Positions 26,615 through 36,132 of a stretch of DNA of 36,257 nt are shown here, one piece after another. The translations under genes and the position numbers were made by a program. This stretch comes from an uncultured Pelagibacteraceae bacterium (GTDB taxonomy: Bacteria; Pseudomonadota; Alphaproteobacteria; Pelagibacterales; Pelagibacteraceae). The notes under the pieces were generated by a model that ran no database searches, was not told where the DNA came from, and worked only from the letters and a program-made list of their open reading frames with translations. The stretch is taken from assembly GCA_902604005.1 (NCBI GenBank), contig CACKXH010000006.1:1-36257 (forward strand). Reading direction: 5' to 3'. Numbering within the stretch: position 1 is the stretch's first letter; the number at the start of each line of letters is the position of its first letter.

Positions 26615-27244
26615 ATGAATATAGAGATTAAAAAGTCAAAAAAACCAGTAAAATACAAGGACGCTTTAAATCTTATGGAAACAAGATTACTGGATGTAAA
26701 TGAAAATAACTCAAAAGATTTAATTTGGATTTTAGAGCATGAAGAAATTTACACAGCTGGTACCAGTCATAAAAAAAATGAAATACTAGATAAATCAATT
26801 AAGATTATAGAAACAAATAGAGGTGGTAAAATTACTTATCATGGACCAGGACAACTAATCTGCTATTTTGTAATTGATTTAAAAAAAAGAAAAAAAGATA
26901 TTAGAAAATTTATTTCTTTAATTGAAAAAAGTATTATTGAAACAATAGGTTATTACAAAATACAAACTTTTGCAGATAAAAAAAATATTGGTATCTGGTA
27001 CAAAGATAAATTAGATACAAAAAAAGTAGCCGCTATAGGTGTAAGAGTAAAAAAATGGATTGCTTATCATGGATTCTCTATAAATATTGATACCGATCTT
27101 AATAAATATGATAGTATCATCCCATGCGGTGTCAAAGATAGAGGAGTTACCAATTTAAATCAAATCTATAATCAAGATTATAGTAATTTAGAGAATTTAT
27201 TAATCGATAACTTTATATCTAATCTGAAAAGTGAAGTCTTTTAA
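26615..27244 (+). CDS. lipB: Octanoyl-[acyl-carrier-protein]:protein N-octanoyltransferase
   Basis: Transfers octanoate from ACP to the lipoyl domains of 2-oxoacid dehydrogenases and GcvH, the first step of endogenous lipoylation. The substrate-pocket motif [20 protein letters not shown] is present. The catalytic pair is Lys in [19 protein letters not shown] and Cys in [14 protein letters not shown]. 209 residues, normal length. Its last 26 bp overlap the convergent rluC-like gene, so no separate terminator fits between them. Confidence 0.95.
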   Translation: MNIEIKKSKKPVKYKDALNLMETRLLDVNENNSKDLIWILEHEEIYTAGTSHKKNEILDKSIKIIETNRGGKITYHGPGQLICYFVIDLKKRKKDIRKFISLIEKSIIETIGYYKIQTFADKKNIGIWYKDKLDTKKVAAIGVRVKKWIAYHGFSINIDTDLNKYDSIIPCGVKDRGVTNLNQIYNQDYSNLENLLIDNFISNLKSEVF

Positions 27245-28130
27245 TTTTAAGTAGTTTTTTAAAATGACTAGGTAGTAAAGCTTTATAAGTATATTTATTT
27301 TCTTTAATCATAAATCTAATTTGGTATGAATGAAGCATTAAATCTTTATTAATACCTTTAGTAAAGTTTGAAGATTTATATTTTTGATCTCCATATATTG
27401 AATGTCCTATATTAAATAACTGTTTTCTAAGCTGATGTTTTCTACCAGTAATAGGTTTTAATTCAATTAAGCTAGAATTTGAATTCTTATCTATAACTTT
27501 ATAAATAGTTTTTGCCTTTTCTATTATTTTTTTACCATTATCATAACGTAATAAATCATCATTCCATTCACCAGAATTTTTTTCAATTTCACCATGACAT
27601 AATGCTAAATAGGTTTTATGAACTTTTCGCAATCTAAAAAGAGTGGTTAATAATTGAGCTGTTTCTCTATTTTTAGCTATAATAAAAACACCAGATGTAT
27701 CTTTGTCCAATCTGTGAACCGAATATGGTTTAATTCCATCAAAGATTTTACTTTTAGCAAATATATCAATTAAATTTTTTTTTGATTTAGTTCCACCTTG
27801 AACTGAAATACCAGCACTTTTATTAATAACAATAAAGTTTTCATTATTATCAATTATCAAATCTTCATTCGCTTTAATTATTTGATTATTTGGTTGAAAT
27901 TGAATCTTTTTTTGTTTTATTTTTTCTTTGAAAATAAAATTAAAAAAATCAACTTTATCGTTTGTGTTAACTTTAAATGAACTTTTTACTTTTTTCTTAT
28001 TAAGCTTAATTTTACCAGCCCTTAAACTTTTCTCAATTAAACTTTGAGGAATATTTCCAAACTTATTTCTTAACAGACGATCAAGACGCATGTTTTTAAA
28101 CGTTGAATCAACGATAAAACTTTTAATCAT
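27219..28130 (-). CDS. rluC: RluC/RluD-family 23S rRNA pseudouridine synthase
   Basis: Isomerises specific uridines in 23S rRNA. Residues about 14-60 form an S4 RNA-binding domain ([26 protein letters not shown]-type; [17 protein letters not shown]). The catalytic block [19 protein letters not shown] carries the essential Asp, with [15 protein letters not shown] before it and [16 protein letters not shown] after it. The RluC-type spacing fits best, but RluD-type specificity cannot be excluded. 303 residues. It lies 25 bp downstream of rplQ on the same strand and may be read through from the ribosomal operon. Confidence 0.92.
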   Translation of the reverse strand: MIKSFIVDSTFKNMRLDRLLRNKFGNIPQSLIEKSLRAGKIKLNKKKVKSSFKVNTNDKVDFFNFIFKEKIKQKKIQFQPNNQIIKANEDLIIDNNENFIVINKSAGISVQGGTKSKKNLIDIFAKSKIFDGIKPYSVHRLDKDTSGVFIIAKNRETAQLLTTLFRLRKVHKTYLALCHGEIEKNSGEWNDDLLRYDNGKKIIEKAKTIYKVIDKNSNSSLIELKPITGRKHQLRKQLFNIGHSIYGDQKYKSSNFTKGINKDLMLHSYQIRFMIKENKYTYKALLPSHFKKLLKIKRLHFSD

Positions 28131-28155
28131 TATATTATATTAGTTGATATAGATA

Positions 28156-28599
28156 TTAAGCTGAAGCTAATTTTTTTTCTTCTTTTTTAGAAGCATCAGA
28201 TGCTGCTTCTTTTTTTTTAACATCAATTTTTTTTGCTTGAATATCTCTGTCTACAAATTCAATTATAGCCATTGGTGCATTATCCCCATATCTAAAACCT
28301 GCTTTAATAATTCTAGTATATCCACCCATTCTTTTTTGATATCTTTTTGATAATGTTTTTTTAACTTTATTAGCTGACTTTATATCTTGTAATTGAGACA
28401 CTAATTTTTTTGTTGTTTGCAAAGTGTCTTTTTTTCCTAGAGTAATTATTTTATCAGCTTGTGGTTTTAAAAATTTAGCTTTTGGAAGAGTTGTTTTTAT
28501 CTGTTCATATTTAATCAACGAATTAAGCATATTTTTAAGTAATGCTTTCCTGTGCTCAGAGGTTCTATTTAACTTCTTATTAGCCAATCCATGTCTCAT
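28156..28599 (-). CDS. rplQ: 50S ribosomal protein L17
   Basis: Large-subunit protein at the exit-tunnel side. The diagnostic start [23 protein letters not shown] and GGYTRIIKAGFRYGDNAPMA are present. At 147 residues it carries a Lys/Ala/Glu-rich tail (from about residue 123, AKKIDVKKKEAASDASKKEE) beyond the ~120-residue core, common in alphaproteobacteria. The start overlaps the rpoA stop by 1 bp. It is the last gene of the alpha-type operon. Confidence 0.97.
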   Translation of the reverse strand: MRHGLANKKLNRTSEHRKALLKNMLNSLIKYEQIKTTLPKAKFLKPQADKIITLGKKDTLQTTKKLVSQLQDIKSANKVKKTLSKRYQKRMGGYTRIIKAGFRYGDNAPMAIIEFVDRDIQAKKIDVKKKEAASDASKKEEKKLASA

Positions 28600-29627
28600 T
28601 AGATAGCTTCCTCTAATTTTTTAGACATTTCAGCAATATTGTCTGGTGGCCAATTTGGTATTTCCATACCTAAATACAAAGACATTCCAGTCAAAACTTC
28701 TTTTATTTCATTTAATGATTTTCTACCAAAATTTGGGGTTCTTAACATTTCACCCTCAGATTTTTGAACTAAATCACCAATATAAATTATATTGTCATTT
28801 TTAAGACAATTCATAGATCTAACCGAAAGTTCTAATTCGTCAACTTTTCTTAAAAGATTCTTATTAAATTCGGGTTCAGTTGAAACTTCTTTAATTGGTG
28901 CTTCTACAGGCTCATCAAAATTTATAAACATTTTAAGCTGGTCTTGAAAAATTCTTGCTGAATACGCAACAGCATCCTCTGCTGAAATTGAACCATTTGT
29001 TTCTACATGCATTGTAAGTTTATCATAATCTAGAGCTTTTCCTTCTCTGGCAGTGCTTACAGAATAAGACACTTTCTTAACAGGGCTGTATAATGAATCG
29101 ATTGCAATTAATCCTAAAGGTGGTTCCTCAGGCTTATTCAAATCAGCAGGAACATAACCTTTTCCTGTATTTAAATTCATTTCCATATGAAAGTGAGTAT
29201 TTTCATCAAGATTACAAATTACTAAATCAGGATTTAATATTTCTACATCTGTAACTGAAGTAATATCTGAAGCTTTAATTTCGCCTGGTCCTTTAGCATC
29301 TAAAACAAGTTTTTTTGTTCCTTCTGAAGCACATTTCAGTGCAAGTGATTTAACATTGAGAACTATATCTGTAACATCCTCACGAACTCCTTTTATTGAT
29401 GTAAATTCATGTAAAACCCCATCAATTTGTATTGACGTAACAGCTGCACCTCTTATGGAAGATAATAATATTCTTCTTAAAGAATTTCCTAAAGTAAGAC
29501 CATAACCTTTTTCTAAAGGTTCAGCGACTATTGTTGCTTGAGTAAGATCATCGCTTATTTTTACATCAAGTTTAGTAGGTTTAATTAAAGATTTCCAATT
29601 CTTTATATTAACATTTTCTATTTCCAT
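28599..29627 (-). CDS. rpoA: RNA polymerase alpha subunit
   Basis: Assembly platform of RNA polymerase. The N-terminal dimerisation domain ([45 protein letters not shown]) spans residues about 20-235. The C-terminal domain ([41 protein letters not shown]) is complete, so UP-element and activator contacts are possible. 342 residues. A GGAGAG site within the last codons of rpsK precedes the ATG by several bases. Confidence 0.98.
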   Translation of the reverse strand: MEIENVNIKNWKSLIKPTKLDVKISDDLTQATIVAEPLEKGYGLTLGNSLRRILLSSIRGAAVTSIQIDGVLHEFTSIKGVREDVTDIVLNVKSLALKCASEGTKKLVLDAKGPGEIKASDITSVTDVEILNPDLVICNLDENTHFHMEMNLNTGKGYVPADLNKPEEPPLGLIAIDSLYSPVKKVSYSVSTAREGKALDYDKLTMHVETNGSISAEDAVAYSARIFQDQLKMFINFDEPVEAPIKEVSTEPEFNKNLLRKVDELELSVRSMNCLKNDNIIYIGDLVQKSEGEMLRTPNFGRKSLNEIKEVLTGMSLYLGMEIPNWPPDNIAEMSKKLEEAI

Positions 29628-29629
29628 AT

Positions 29630-30079
29630 TTAAACTCTCCTTTTTTTTGGTGGCCTTGTACCATTATGTGGCATAGGGGTTGTATCTTTTATAGATAAAA
29701 TTTTGAAGCCTCTAGCTTGTAAAGCTCTTAATGCTGTTTCACGTCCAGAACCTGGCCCTTTTACTTCTACTGTTAAAGTCTTCATTCCATACTCCAACGC
29801 TTTTGAAGCAGCAGAGTCAGCAGCTATTTGTGCAGCATATGGAGTTGATTTTCTAGAACCTTTAAAACCTTTTTGACCAGCTGATGACCAAGAAATTACA
29901 TTTCCATTTGTATCAGCAATAGAAATAATTGTGTTATTGAATGTTGATTGAACATACGCAATTCCGTTAAGAATATTTTTTTTAGTTTTTTTCTTTTTTG
30001 AGTAAGAACTTTTGCTTATTTTTTTTGAAGTTTTTTCAATTTTTTGTTCTTTATTATCTATCTTTTCAGTCTTAGCCAT
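29630..30079 (-). CDS. rpsK: 30S ribosomal protein S11
   Basis: Platform protein of the small subunit. The conserved core begins at [19 protein letters not shown], with [20 protein letters not shown] and [18 protein letters not shown], and ends [11 protein letters not shown]. At 149 residues it is longer than the typical 129 because of a Lys/Ser-rich N-terminal extension of about 20 residues ([20 protein letters not shown]). Gaps to rpsM and rpoA are 1-2 bp. Confidence 0.97.
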   Translation of the reverse strand: MAKTEKIDNKEQKIEKTSKKISKSSYSKKKKTKKNILNGIAYVQSTFNNTIISIADTNGNVISWSSAGQKGFKGSRKSTPYAAQIAADSAASKALEYGMKTLTVEVKGPGSGRETALRALQARGFKILSIKDTTPMPHNGTRPPKKRRV

Positions 30080-30080
30080 A

Positions 30081-30464
30081 TTATTTTTTAAGTGGAGTTA
30101 GTTTTTTTCCAGCAATTGCAATCGCTTTACCTTTACGTGTTCTTGCATTACATCTTGTTCTTTGACCTCTTACAGGCAATTTTTTTCTATGTCGTGTTCC
30201 TCGATAACACGCCAAATCTATTAATCTTTTAATACTTAATGAATAATCTCTTCTTAGATCACCTTCGACTTTAAAATTTTGATCTATATATTCTCTTATC
30301 TTCAAAATTTCATCATCTGTTAATTCATTTATTCTTTTTTTAGATGGAATAGCTAATGAACTACAAATTTGTTTAGAAAATTTATCTCCAATTCCATAAA
30401 TGTAAGTTAAACCAATATGAACGAGTTTATTTTGTGGAATGTTAATACCTGCAATACGAGCCAT
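30081..30464 (-). CDS. rpsM: 30S ribosomal protein S13
   Basis: Head protein of the small subunit that contacts the P-site tRNA and L5. Start [20 protein letters not shown], the helix-hairpin-helix region [20 protein letters not shown], and the C-terminal [20 protein letters not shown] are diagnostic. 127 residues. It is the first gene after the internal promoter that follows adk, so the rpsM-rpsK-rpoA-rplQ group can be expressed apart from the upstream ribosomal genes. Confidence 0.98.
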   Translation of the reverse strand: MARIAGINIPQNKLVHIGLTYIYGIGDKFSKQICSSLAIPSKKRINELTDDEILKIREYIDQNFKVEGDLRRDYSLSIKRLIDLACYRGTRHRKKLPVRGQRTRCNARTRKGKAIAIAGKKLTPLKK

Positions 30465-30487
30465 AAATAAGTGATAATTTTCTGCCT

Positions 30488-30515
30488 TTTATATAAGAAG
30501 ATCTTTTAAAGTCAA
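30488..30515 (-). promoter_or_regulatory. Sigma-70-type promoter upstream of rpsM
   Basis: On the - strand TTGACT (30515-30510) and TATAAA (30493-30488) are separated by 16 bp; each matches the consensus at five of six positions. The -35 lies five bases after the adk stop codon, in one of the few sizeable gaps (55 bp) of this gene-dense block, and transcription would begin about 15-20 bases before the rpsM ATG. Position and quality together make this the best promoter in the window. It would drive rpsM-rpsK-rpoA-rplQ. Confidence 0.65.
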
Positions 30516-30519
30516 CGCC

Positions 30520-31083
30520 TTAAACATTGATAAAAGCATCAATTTTAGCTGTTATTTCCTCAATTTTTAAAGTTCCGTCTATTTGGTAAAAATTTGGATT
30601 TTGAGCATAGAAATCTAATACAGGTTTAGTAGTTACCATATAAGTTTCATATCTTTTCAATATAGTATTTAAATCGTCATCTGACCTTTTTTCCAAAATT
30701 TTTCTTTTTTCTATTCTTTTTATTATCGTATCTTTATTTACATTAAGAAAAAAAACAAAATCTATCTTTTGTTTTGAACTGTCCATAAGTGACTCTAAAT
30801 TTTGAGCCTGGCTTAATGATCTTGGATATCCATCGAAAATTAATTTATCTCTTTTTTGAGGATCAAATACAACATTTTTGATAAGTTTATTAACTATTTC
30901 ATCATTTACAAATTTTCCATCGTTCATATCTTTAATTATTTTTTGACCAATTTCTGAGTCTTTTTTTATTTCATCTCTTAACATGTCACCTGTTGATACT
31001 TGAAAACCATTCAATTTATTCACTAAATGTTTAGCCTGAGTACCTTTTCCAGCACCTGGAGGTCCAAATAAAATTAAATTCAC
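30520..31083 (-). CDS. adk: Adenylate kinase (short LID type)
   Basis: Interconverts 2 ADP with ATP and AMP. The P-loop LILFGPPGAGKGTQAKHL, the AMP-site VSTGDMLRDEIKKDSEIG, and the DGYPRSLSQAQNLE motif are clear. At 187 residues it is the short form: the ~27-residue zinc/lid insertion is replaced by a short turn (KRKILEKRSDDDL). The start codon is GTG at 31083; no ATG lies before the P-loop. The secY-adk order is standard in this operon. Confidence 0.96.
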   Translation of the reverse strand: MNLILFGPPGAGKGTQAKHLVNKLNGFQVSTGDMLRDEIKKDSEIGQKIIKDMNDGKFVNDEIVNKLIKNVVFDPQKRDKLIFDGYPRSLSQAQNLESLMDSSKQKIDFVFFLNVNKDTIIKRIEKRKILEKRSDDDLNTILKRYETYMVTTKPVLDFYAQNPNFYQIDGTLKIEEITAKIDAFINV

Positions 31084-31089
31084 TTTTTC

Positions 31090-32370
31090 TTATCTACCAA
31101 ATTTAGTTTTTTTAATTAGTTGCTCGTATTGAGAACTCATTAATCTTGTTTGTATTTGTGTAACTGTATCAATTGCTACAACTACAACAATTAAAATCGA
31201 AGTTCCGCCTAAATAAAATGGTATTGGATAATTTGCAATTAAAAACTCAGGCATTAGACATACCAAAGTCAAATATAATGCTCCTATAGTAGTAAGTTTG
31301 GTCAAAATATTTTCTATATAAAGAGCGGTACTTTCGCCTGGGCGTATACCAGGAATAAATCCACCATACTTTCTCAAATTGTCAGCTGTTTCTGTTGGAT
31401 TAAAAGTTATAGATGTATAAAAAAAAGTAAAAAATATTATACCAGATGCATACAGCAACATATATAAAGGCTGACCTTGAGTAAAGAATGAACTAATATT
31501 CAAAAATGTATCATTGTCTGAAAAATTAAAATTCGAAAATGTTACAGGAAGTAACAAAAGAGCTGAGGCAAAAATAGCAGGTATTACTCCAGCTTGATTT
31601 ATTTTTAATGGTAGATGAGAGGACTCACCACCATACATTTTATTTCCCATTTGTCTTTTTGGATAGTTAATTAAAATTTTCCTAAGAGCTCTTTCCATAA
31701 AAACAATGAAAAGAATTGTGAAAATTAATAAAACAAAAATTGCTATAATCATTAATGTTGAAACTGCCCCTGTTCTTCCTAATTCAAATGTTGTAACGAG
31801 AGCACGAGGAATTTCTGCCACAATACCAGCAAAAATAATTAAAGAAATACCATTGCCAATACCTCTTTGGGTTATTTGTTCTCCCAGCCACATCAAAAAA
31901 ATTGTCCCAGCAACAATAGTAGTAACTGTTGAAATTTTGAAAAATAATCCAGGATTAATTACTAAATTAGCAGAAGACTCAAGTCCTACAGATAATCCAT
32001 AACCTTGAACAGTTGCGAGTAATACAGTTCCATATCTTGTTATTTGAGTAATCTTAGCTCTTCCAGTTTCTCCTTGTGACTTTAAATTTTTAAAATAATC
32101 AGAAACTCCTGTTAATAATTGAACTATAATAGATGATGAAATGTAAGGCATAATTCCTAATGCAAAAATTGCCATTCTACTAACTGCACCTCCAGCAAAT
32201 ACATTAAACATTCCTAGTAACCCTTTTTGATTACCATCCATTAATAGTTTCAGTTGTTCTGGGTCAATTCCAGGTAAAGGAACAAAAGTACCAAATCTAT
32301 AAACTGATAAGATAAAAATAGTAAAAATGATCCTATTTCTTAAATCATTCGAGGGTGAAGATGAGCTCAT
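31090..32370 (-). CDS. secY: Protein translocase subunit SecY
   Basis: Central channel of the Sec translocon in the inner membrane, with ten predicted helices in 426 residues. Diagnostic segments are SVYRFGTFVPLPGIDPEQL near the N-terminus, the plug region FNVFAGGAVSRMAIFALGIMP, ISSSIIVQLLTGV, and QITQRGIGNGISLIIFAGIV. The cytosolic loop ERALRKILINYPKRQ and the late KYGGFIPGIRPGESTALYI are also typical. It follows rplO by 9 bp and precedes adk by 6 bp. Confidence 0.98.
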   Translation of the reverse strand: MSSSSPSNDLRNRIIFTIFILSVYRFGTFVPLPGIDPEQLKLLMDGNQKGLLGMFNVFAGGAVSRMAIFALGIMPYISSSIIVQLLTGVSDYFKNLKSQGETGRAKITQITRYGTVLLATVQGYGLSVGLESSANLVINPGLFFKISTVTTIVAGTIFLMWLGEQITQRGIGNGISLIIFAGIVAEIPRALVTTFELGRTGAVSTLMIIAIFVLLIFTILFIVFMERALRKILINYPKRQMGNKMYGGESSHLPLKINQAGVIPAIFASALLLLPVTFSNFNFSDNDTFLNISSFFTQGQPLYMLLYASGIIFFTFFYTSITFNPTETADNLRKYGGFIPGIRPGESTALYIENILTKLTTIGALYLTLVCLMPEFLIANYPIPFYLGGTSILIVVVVAIDTVTQIQTRLMSSQYEQLIKKTKFGR

Positions 32371-32379
32371 TTTTAATTG

Positions 32380-32832
32380 TTACTTCTTTAATTGAATTGA
32401 ACCACCAATTTTTTGTAGTTTTTCTTGTGCAGATTTTGAAGCAAGGTCAGCTTCAATATTTATCTTGTCTTTTATTTCTCCAGATCCTAAAATTTTTAAT
32501 TTTTTTGAATTTTTGTTTATTAGTTTTAATTTTTTTAATAATTCACTGTTCAAAACTTCTGTTGTTTTTATACTTTTTTTATCAATAAATGACTGTATCT
32601 TTTCTAAGTTGAGTATTGCTATACTTTCTTTTGAAATTACATTAAAACCTCTTTTAGGTAATCTTCTATACAAAGGCATTTGTCCACCTTCAAAACTTTT
32701 AATTGCTACTCCAGATCTTGACTTTTGACCTTTAACACCTCTTCCACTAGTTTTACCTTTTCCAGAGCCAATACCTCTTCCTACACGTATTTTACGTTTT
32801 ATAATTTTTATGTTTGTATTTAAAGTTGTCAT
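32380..32832 (-). CDS. rplO: 50S ribosomal protein L15
   Basis: Large-subunit assembly protein. The Gly/Lys-rich N-terminal part (VGRGIGSGKGKTSGRGVKGQ, then KSRSGVAIKSFEGGQMPLYR) and RLPKRGFNVISKES are diagnostic. 150 residues. Its ATG overlaps the rpsE stop (TAATG), which leaves no room for rpmD (L30), usually located between these two genes. Confidence 0.97.
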   Translation of the reverse strand: MTTLNTNIKIIKRKIRVGRGIGSGKGKTSGRGVKGQKSRSGVAIKSFEGGQMPLYRRLPKRGFNVISKESIAILNLEKIQSFIDKKSIKTTEVLNSELLKKLKLINKNSKKLKILGSGEIKDKINIEADLASKSAQEKLQKIGGSIQLKK

Positions 32833-33347
32833 TATCCTCTTTTTTCAATTATTTCAGATATCTTTTTGTTTCTAATTGAAGAAATTTGTTTAGGTGAATT
32901 TTGTTTTAATAATGCCTTCATTGTTGCTCTAATCACATTATGTGCATTAGAAGTACCCATTGACTTAGCAACAATATCTTTTACTCCTAAAACTTCACAA
33001 ACAGCTCTTACTGGACCACCCGCAATAATACCAGTTCCTTTAGAAGCGGCTCTCAGAACAATTTTACCAGAACCATCTTTGGCTTTTACGTCATGATGAA
33101 TAGTTCTACCTTCTCTTAATGGAATATGGATTAATTTTCTTCTAGCCATTTCATTAGCTTTTTTTATCGCATCAGGGACTTGTTTAGCTTTAGCATGAGC
33201 TATACCAATTCTTCCCGCTTGATTACCTACTACTACTAATGCTGAAAAACCAAATCTTCTACCACCTTTAACAACTTTAGTAATTCTATTTATATGCACT
33301 AACTTTTCTAAAATATCGTCAGTTTTTTTTTCTTTATTATTTTCCAT
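32832..33347 (-). CDS. rpsE: 30S ribosomal protein S5
   Basis: Small-subunit protein involved in decoding fidelity. The S5 N-terminal double-stranded-RNA-binding domain (VHINRITKVVKGGRRFGFSA, LVVVGNQAGRIGIAHAKAKQ) and the C-terminal domain (AASKGTGIIAGGPVRAVCEV, LGVKDIVAKSMGTSNAHNVI) are complete. 171 residues with a short acidic/basic N-terminal lead (ENNKEKKTDDILEK). Confidence 0.98.
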   Translation of the reverse strand: MENNKEKKTDDILEKLVHINRITKVVKGGRRFGFSALVVVGNQAGRIGIAHAKAKQVPDAIKKANEMARRKLIHIPLREGRTIHHDVKAKDGSGKIVLRAASKGTGIIAGGPVRAVCEVLGVKDIVAKSMGTSNAHNVIRATMKALLKQNSPKQISSIRNKKISEIIEKRG

Positions 33348-33349
33348 AA

Positions 33350-33706
33350 TTAAAATTCCATTCCATGTTTACGTAATGTTTCGGCAAAAATTTTTACTCT
33401 TCCATGATATCTATAAACTCCCCTATCAAAGAAAATTTTTGTAATTTTTTTTTCTTGAGCTTTTTTAGCAAGTTTTTCAGCTACTATCTCTGATAATTTT
33501 GTCTTGTTTACTTTTCCTGCTGATTTAATTTCTTTTTCTATTGATGATGAAGATAATAAAGTAATATTTTTATTATCATCTATTATTTGGGCAGAAATAT
33601 TTTTAGAAGACCTAAAAATACATAGTCTTAATCTATCTTTAGAAGCAACTTTTTTAACTTTATTGCTTACTCTAAATTTTTTTCGGGTACTTGTATTAAG
33701 TTTCAT
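33350..33706 (-). CDS. rplR: 50S ribosomal protein L18
   Basis: 5S rRNA-binding protein of the central protuberance. The pattern [40 protein letters not shown], and [20 protein letters not shown] with the C-terminal GMEF is diagnostic. 118 residues, standard length. Start overlaps the rplF stop by 1 bp. Confidence 0.97.
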   Translation of the reverse strand: MKLNTSTRKKFRVSNKVKKVASKDRLRLCIFRSSKNISAQIIDDNKNITLLSSSSIEKEIKSAGKVNKTKLSEIVAEKLAKKAQEKKITKIFFDRGVYRYHGRVKIFAETLRKHGMEF

Positions 33707-34245
33707 TATTTCTTTTTTCCTTCTTTTTTTAGAATATATTGTCCTTTTTCTCTTATTCCCTTGCCTTTATAAGGTTCAATTTTTCTAAATGTTTTAATCT
33801 TTGATACAACTAAACCAACTTGTTGCTTATCAAAGCCAGTTATTTTTAGTGTGGTTTGCTTTTCAACAGCAATTTTAATTCCTTGAGGAATATCAAAATT
33901 AATGTCATGACTATAACCTAATTGTAAATTTAATTGATTTCCTTTTATAGCAGCTCTATAACCAACTCCTACCAATTCTAAAGTTTTTTCATATCCAGAA
34001 CTCGACCCTAACACAGCATTATTTATAAGACTTCTTTTCATGCCCCATAATCTTTTTGTATCAGAATTAACTTTTTTAGGTTTAATTGAAATTTCTTTTC
34101 CCTCTTTAATGTCCAAATTAAAAGTATCTAAATCTATATCGATTGATTTTTTTCCAAGTGGTCCTTCTATATTTAATATATTGCCAGCCAAAGCAACTTT
34201 AACTTTTTCTGGAATCATAATATTTATTTTACCTATTTTAGACAT
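33706..34245 (-). CDS. rplF: 50S ribosomal protein L6
   Basis: Large-subunit protein near the sarcin-ricin loop, with two copies of the L6 fold. [20 protein letters not shown] begins it, [19 protein letters not shown] starts the second half, and [20 protein letters not shown] is the C-terminal signature. 179 residues. It overlaps both neighbours by 1 bp. Confidence 0.98.
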   Translation of the reverse strand: MSKIGKINIMIPEKVKVALAGNILNIEGPLGKKSIDIDLDTFNLDIKEGKEISIKPKKVNSDTKRLWGMKRSLINNAVLGSSSGYEKTLELVGVGYRAAIKGNQLNLQLGYSHDINFDIPQGIKIAVEKQTTLKITGFDKQQVGLVVSKIKTFRKIEPYKGKGIREKGQYILKKEGKKK

Positions 34246-34640
34246 TAAAATACCTTACAGATTATCTCTCCACCAACTCTTTGTTTTCTAGCATCTAAAT
34301 CAGTCATTACACCTTTGGGAGTTGATATAATTGCTATTCCTAAACCATTATTTATTCTTGGTAATCCATCTGCACTTGAAAATATTCTTCTTCCAGGTTT
34401 TGATACTCTTTCAAAAGTGCTTATAACTGGGTTTCCTGAGTGATATTTTAATTCTAATGCTAATATAGATTTATTATTTTCTGAATTCACCTTAAAATCT
34501 TTAATAAATCCTTCGTTCTTCAAAATATCTGCAATTTTATTTTTAAAATTTGAAGATGGTAATTCTACTTTTTTATGATTTCTAGCTTGAGCATTTTTAA
34601 CTCTAGCTATCATATCTCCTATAGGATCACTTAAACTCAT
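34245..34640 (-). CDS. rpsH: 30S ribosomal protein S8
   Basis: Primary 16S rRNA-binding protein and, in E. coli, the translational repressor of this operon. MSLSDPIGDMIARVKNAQAR, LPSSNFKNKIADILKNEGFI, and the C-terminal ISTPKGVMTDLDARKQRVGG EIICKVF are diagnostic. 131 residues. An AGGAA site (34650-34646) precedes the ATG by five bases in the 12-bp gap after rpsN. Confidence 0.98.
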   Translation of the reverse strand: MSLSDPIGDMIARVKNAQARNHKKVELPSSNFKNKIADILKNEGFIKDFKVNSENNKSILALELKYHSGNPVISTFERVSKPGRRIFSSADGLPRINNGLGIAIISTPKGVMTDLDARKQRVGGEIICKVF

Positions 34641-34652
34641 ACATATTCCTTT

Positions 34653-34958
34653 CTACCAACTTGATTTTACTAAACCTGGTATTTTTCCTTGTAAACCAAG
34701 TTGTCTTAACGCTATTCTTGAAATTTTTAGTTTTCTATATACTCCATGAGGCCTACCTGTAATTTGACATCTATTCATTACACGTACTTTCGCTGAATTT
34801 CTTGGCAGTTTCGATAGTTTTTGTTGCGCTTTAAATCTTTCTTCTAATGGTAATTTTTTATTCATTACTATTTTTTTAAGTTTTTCTCTTTTTTTAAAAA
34901 ATCTATCTGAAAGTTTTATTCTTCTATTATTTTTATTTATAGAACTCAATTTAGCCAT
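34653..34958 (-). CDS. rpsN: 30S ribosomal protein S14 (zinc-free type)
   Basis: Head protein of the small subunit. At 101 residues and without the CxxC zinc motifs, it is the long, zinc-independent form. [40 protein letters not shown], and the final [11 protein letters not shown] are diagnostic. It lies 1 bp after rplE. Confidence 0.97.
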   Translation of the reverse strand: MAKLSSINKNNRRIKLSDRFFKKREKLKKIVMNKKLPLEERFKAQQKLSKLPRNSAKVRVMNRCQITGRPHGVYRKLKISRIALRQLGLQGKIPGLVKSSW

Positions 34959-34959
34959 C

Positions 34960-35514
34960 CTAATTATCTCCTTTTTTTATAAATGGAAAATTCATTTTAT
35001 CCAATAATGCATAACTATGTTTTTTATCTTTAGAATTAATAACTATAGTTATATCTAATCCTCTTACTTTATCTGCTCTATCAAAGCTAACTTCTGGAAA
35101 AATAATATGTTCTTTAACTCCAAAAGTATAATTACCGAATTCATCAAATCCTTTTGGAGACAGGCCTCTAAAATCCTTAATTCTTGGTAATGCAATATTT
35201 ACCAATCTATCAATAAATTCATACATTTTATTTTTTCTTAAGGTTACTTTTAGTCCAGCATTAGAACCTTTTCTTGTTTTGAAATTGGCTACAGATTTTT
35301 TAAACTTTGTTAATACAGGTTTTTGTCCTGTAATTTTAGCAAGATCTTCCTCACAAGATTTTAAAATTTTATTATCATTTCCATCTAATCCAAGACCCAT
35401 GTTTAGAACTACTTTCTTAATTTTAGGACCCATATATAAATTTTTAAAACCAAATTGAGTTTTTAGCTCTGGTTGAATTTCTTTATAATAAATTTCTTTT
35501 AATCTAGGCATCAT
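34960..35514 (-). CDS. rplE: 50S ribosomal protein L5
   Basis: 5S rRNA-binding protein of the central protuberance. [68 protein letters not shown], and [20 protein letters not shown] are diagnostic. 184 residues if the first of two consecutive ATGs (35514) is used; 35511 is equally possible. It lies 2 bp after rplX. Confidence 0.97.
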   Translation of the reverse strand: MMPRLKEIYYKEIQPELKTQFGFKNLYMGPKIKKVVLNMGLGLDGNDNKILKSCEEDLAKITGQKPVLTKFKKSVANFKTRKGSNAGLKVTLRKNKMYEFIDRLVNIALPRIKDFRGLSPKGFDEFGNYTFGVKEHIIFPEVSFDRADKVRGLDITIVINSKDKKHSYALLDKMNFPFIKKGDN

Positions 35515-35516
35515 GA

Positions 35517-35762
35517 TTATTTTTTAGCCTCTTTTTTAGATGCTTTTTTTTCATTAATTAATTTTAAATTTGAGATATGAATAAAATTTTCTTTAGAAAC
35601 TATTCCACCCTTTTTTTCCTTAGTAGTTTTTACGTGTTTTTTTACCATATTTATATCTTTAATTTTTGCTCTATTATTTTTTCTATCTATTTCTATAACT
35701 TCACCCTCTTTTTTTTTATCTTTTCCAGTGAGTACAAAAACCTTTAATCCTTTTTTAATCAT
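35517..35762 (-). CDS. rplX: 50S ribosomal protein L24, C-terminally shortened
   Basis: Assembly-initiating protein of the large subunit. The KOW motif is clear ([20 protein letters not shown]), followed by [20 protein letters not shown] and [13 protein letters not shown] start at ATG 35762 because it matches the family N-terminus; seven codons further upstream would overlap rplN. The protein then has 81 residues, against about 100-105 normally. After the ISNLKL strand it ends in a Lys/Ala/Glu tail ([12 protein letters not shown]), without the usual TGKxxRVGF segment and final strands. Since rplE starts at once after the stop, this is not a frameshift artefact hidden in a gap. Confidence 0.93.
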   Translation of the reverse strand: MIKKGLKVFVLTGKDKKKEGEVIEIDRKNNRAKIKDINMVKKHVKTTKEKKGGIVSKENFIHISNLKLINEKKASKKEAKK

Positions 35763-35763
35763 T

Positions 35764-36132
35764 CTATAAAACCTCCGGTGCAAGTGAAATTATTTTCATT
35801 TGACCTCTAGTTCTTAATTCTCTTGTAACTGGACCAAATATCCTAGTCCCAACAGGTTCTCCTTTATCATCAACTAAAACAGCAGCATTATTATCAAATT
35901 TAACTTTTGAACCATCGTCTCTGTGAATTCCTTTTTTAACTCTTACTACTACAGCTTTATGTACGGACCCCTTTTTAACTTTACCTTTTGGAATAGCCTC
36001 TTTTACTGCAATTACTATTGTATCTCCAATACTTGCATACCTTCTTTTCGAGCCACCTAATACTTTAATGCACTCTATTTTTTTTGCACCAGTATTATCT
36101 GCAACTAATAATTCTGTTTGAACTTGTATCAT
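35764..36132 (-). CDS. rplN: 50S ribosomal protein L14
   Basis: Large-subunit protein at the interface with 16S rRNA (bridge B5/B8). [40 protein letters not shown], and [20 protein letters not shown] followed by ISLAPEVL are diagnostic. 122 residues, exactly the family norm. The start overlaps the rpsQ stop (TAATG). Confidence 0.98.
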   Translation of the reverse strand: MIQVQTELLVADNTGAKKIECIKVLGGSKRRYASIGDTIVIAVKEAIPKGKVKKGSVHKAVVVRVKKGIHRDDGSKVKFDNNAAVLVDDKGEPVGTRIFGPVTRELRTRGQMKIISLAPEVL

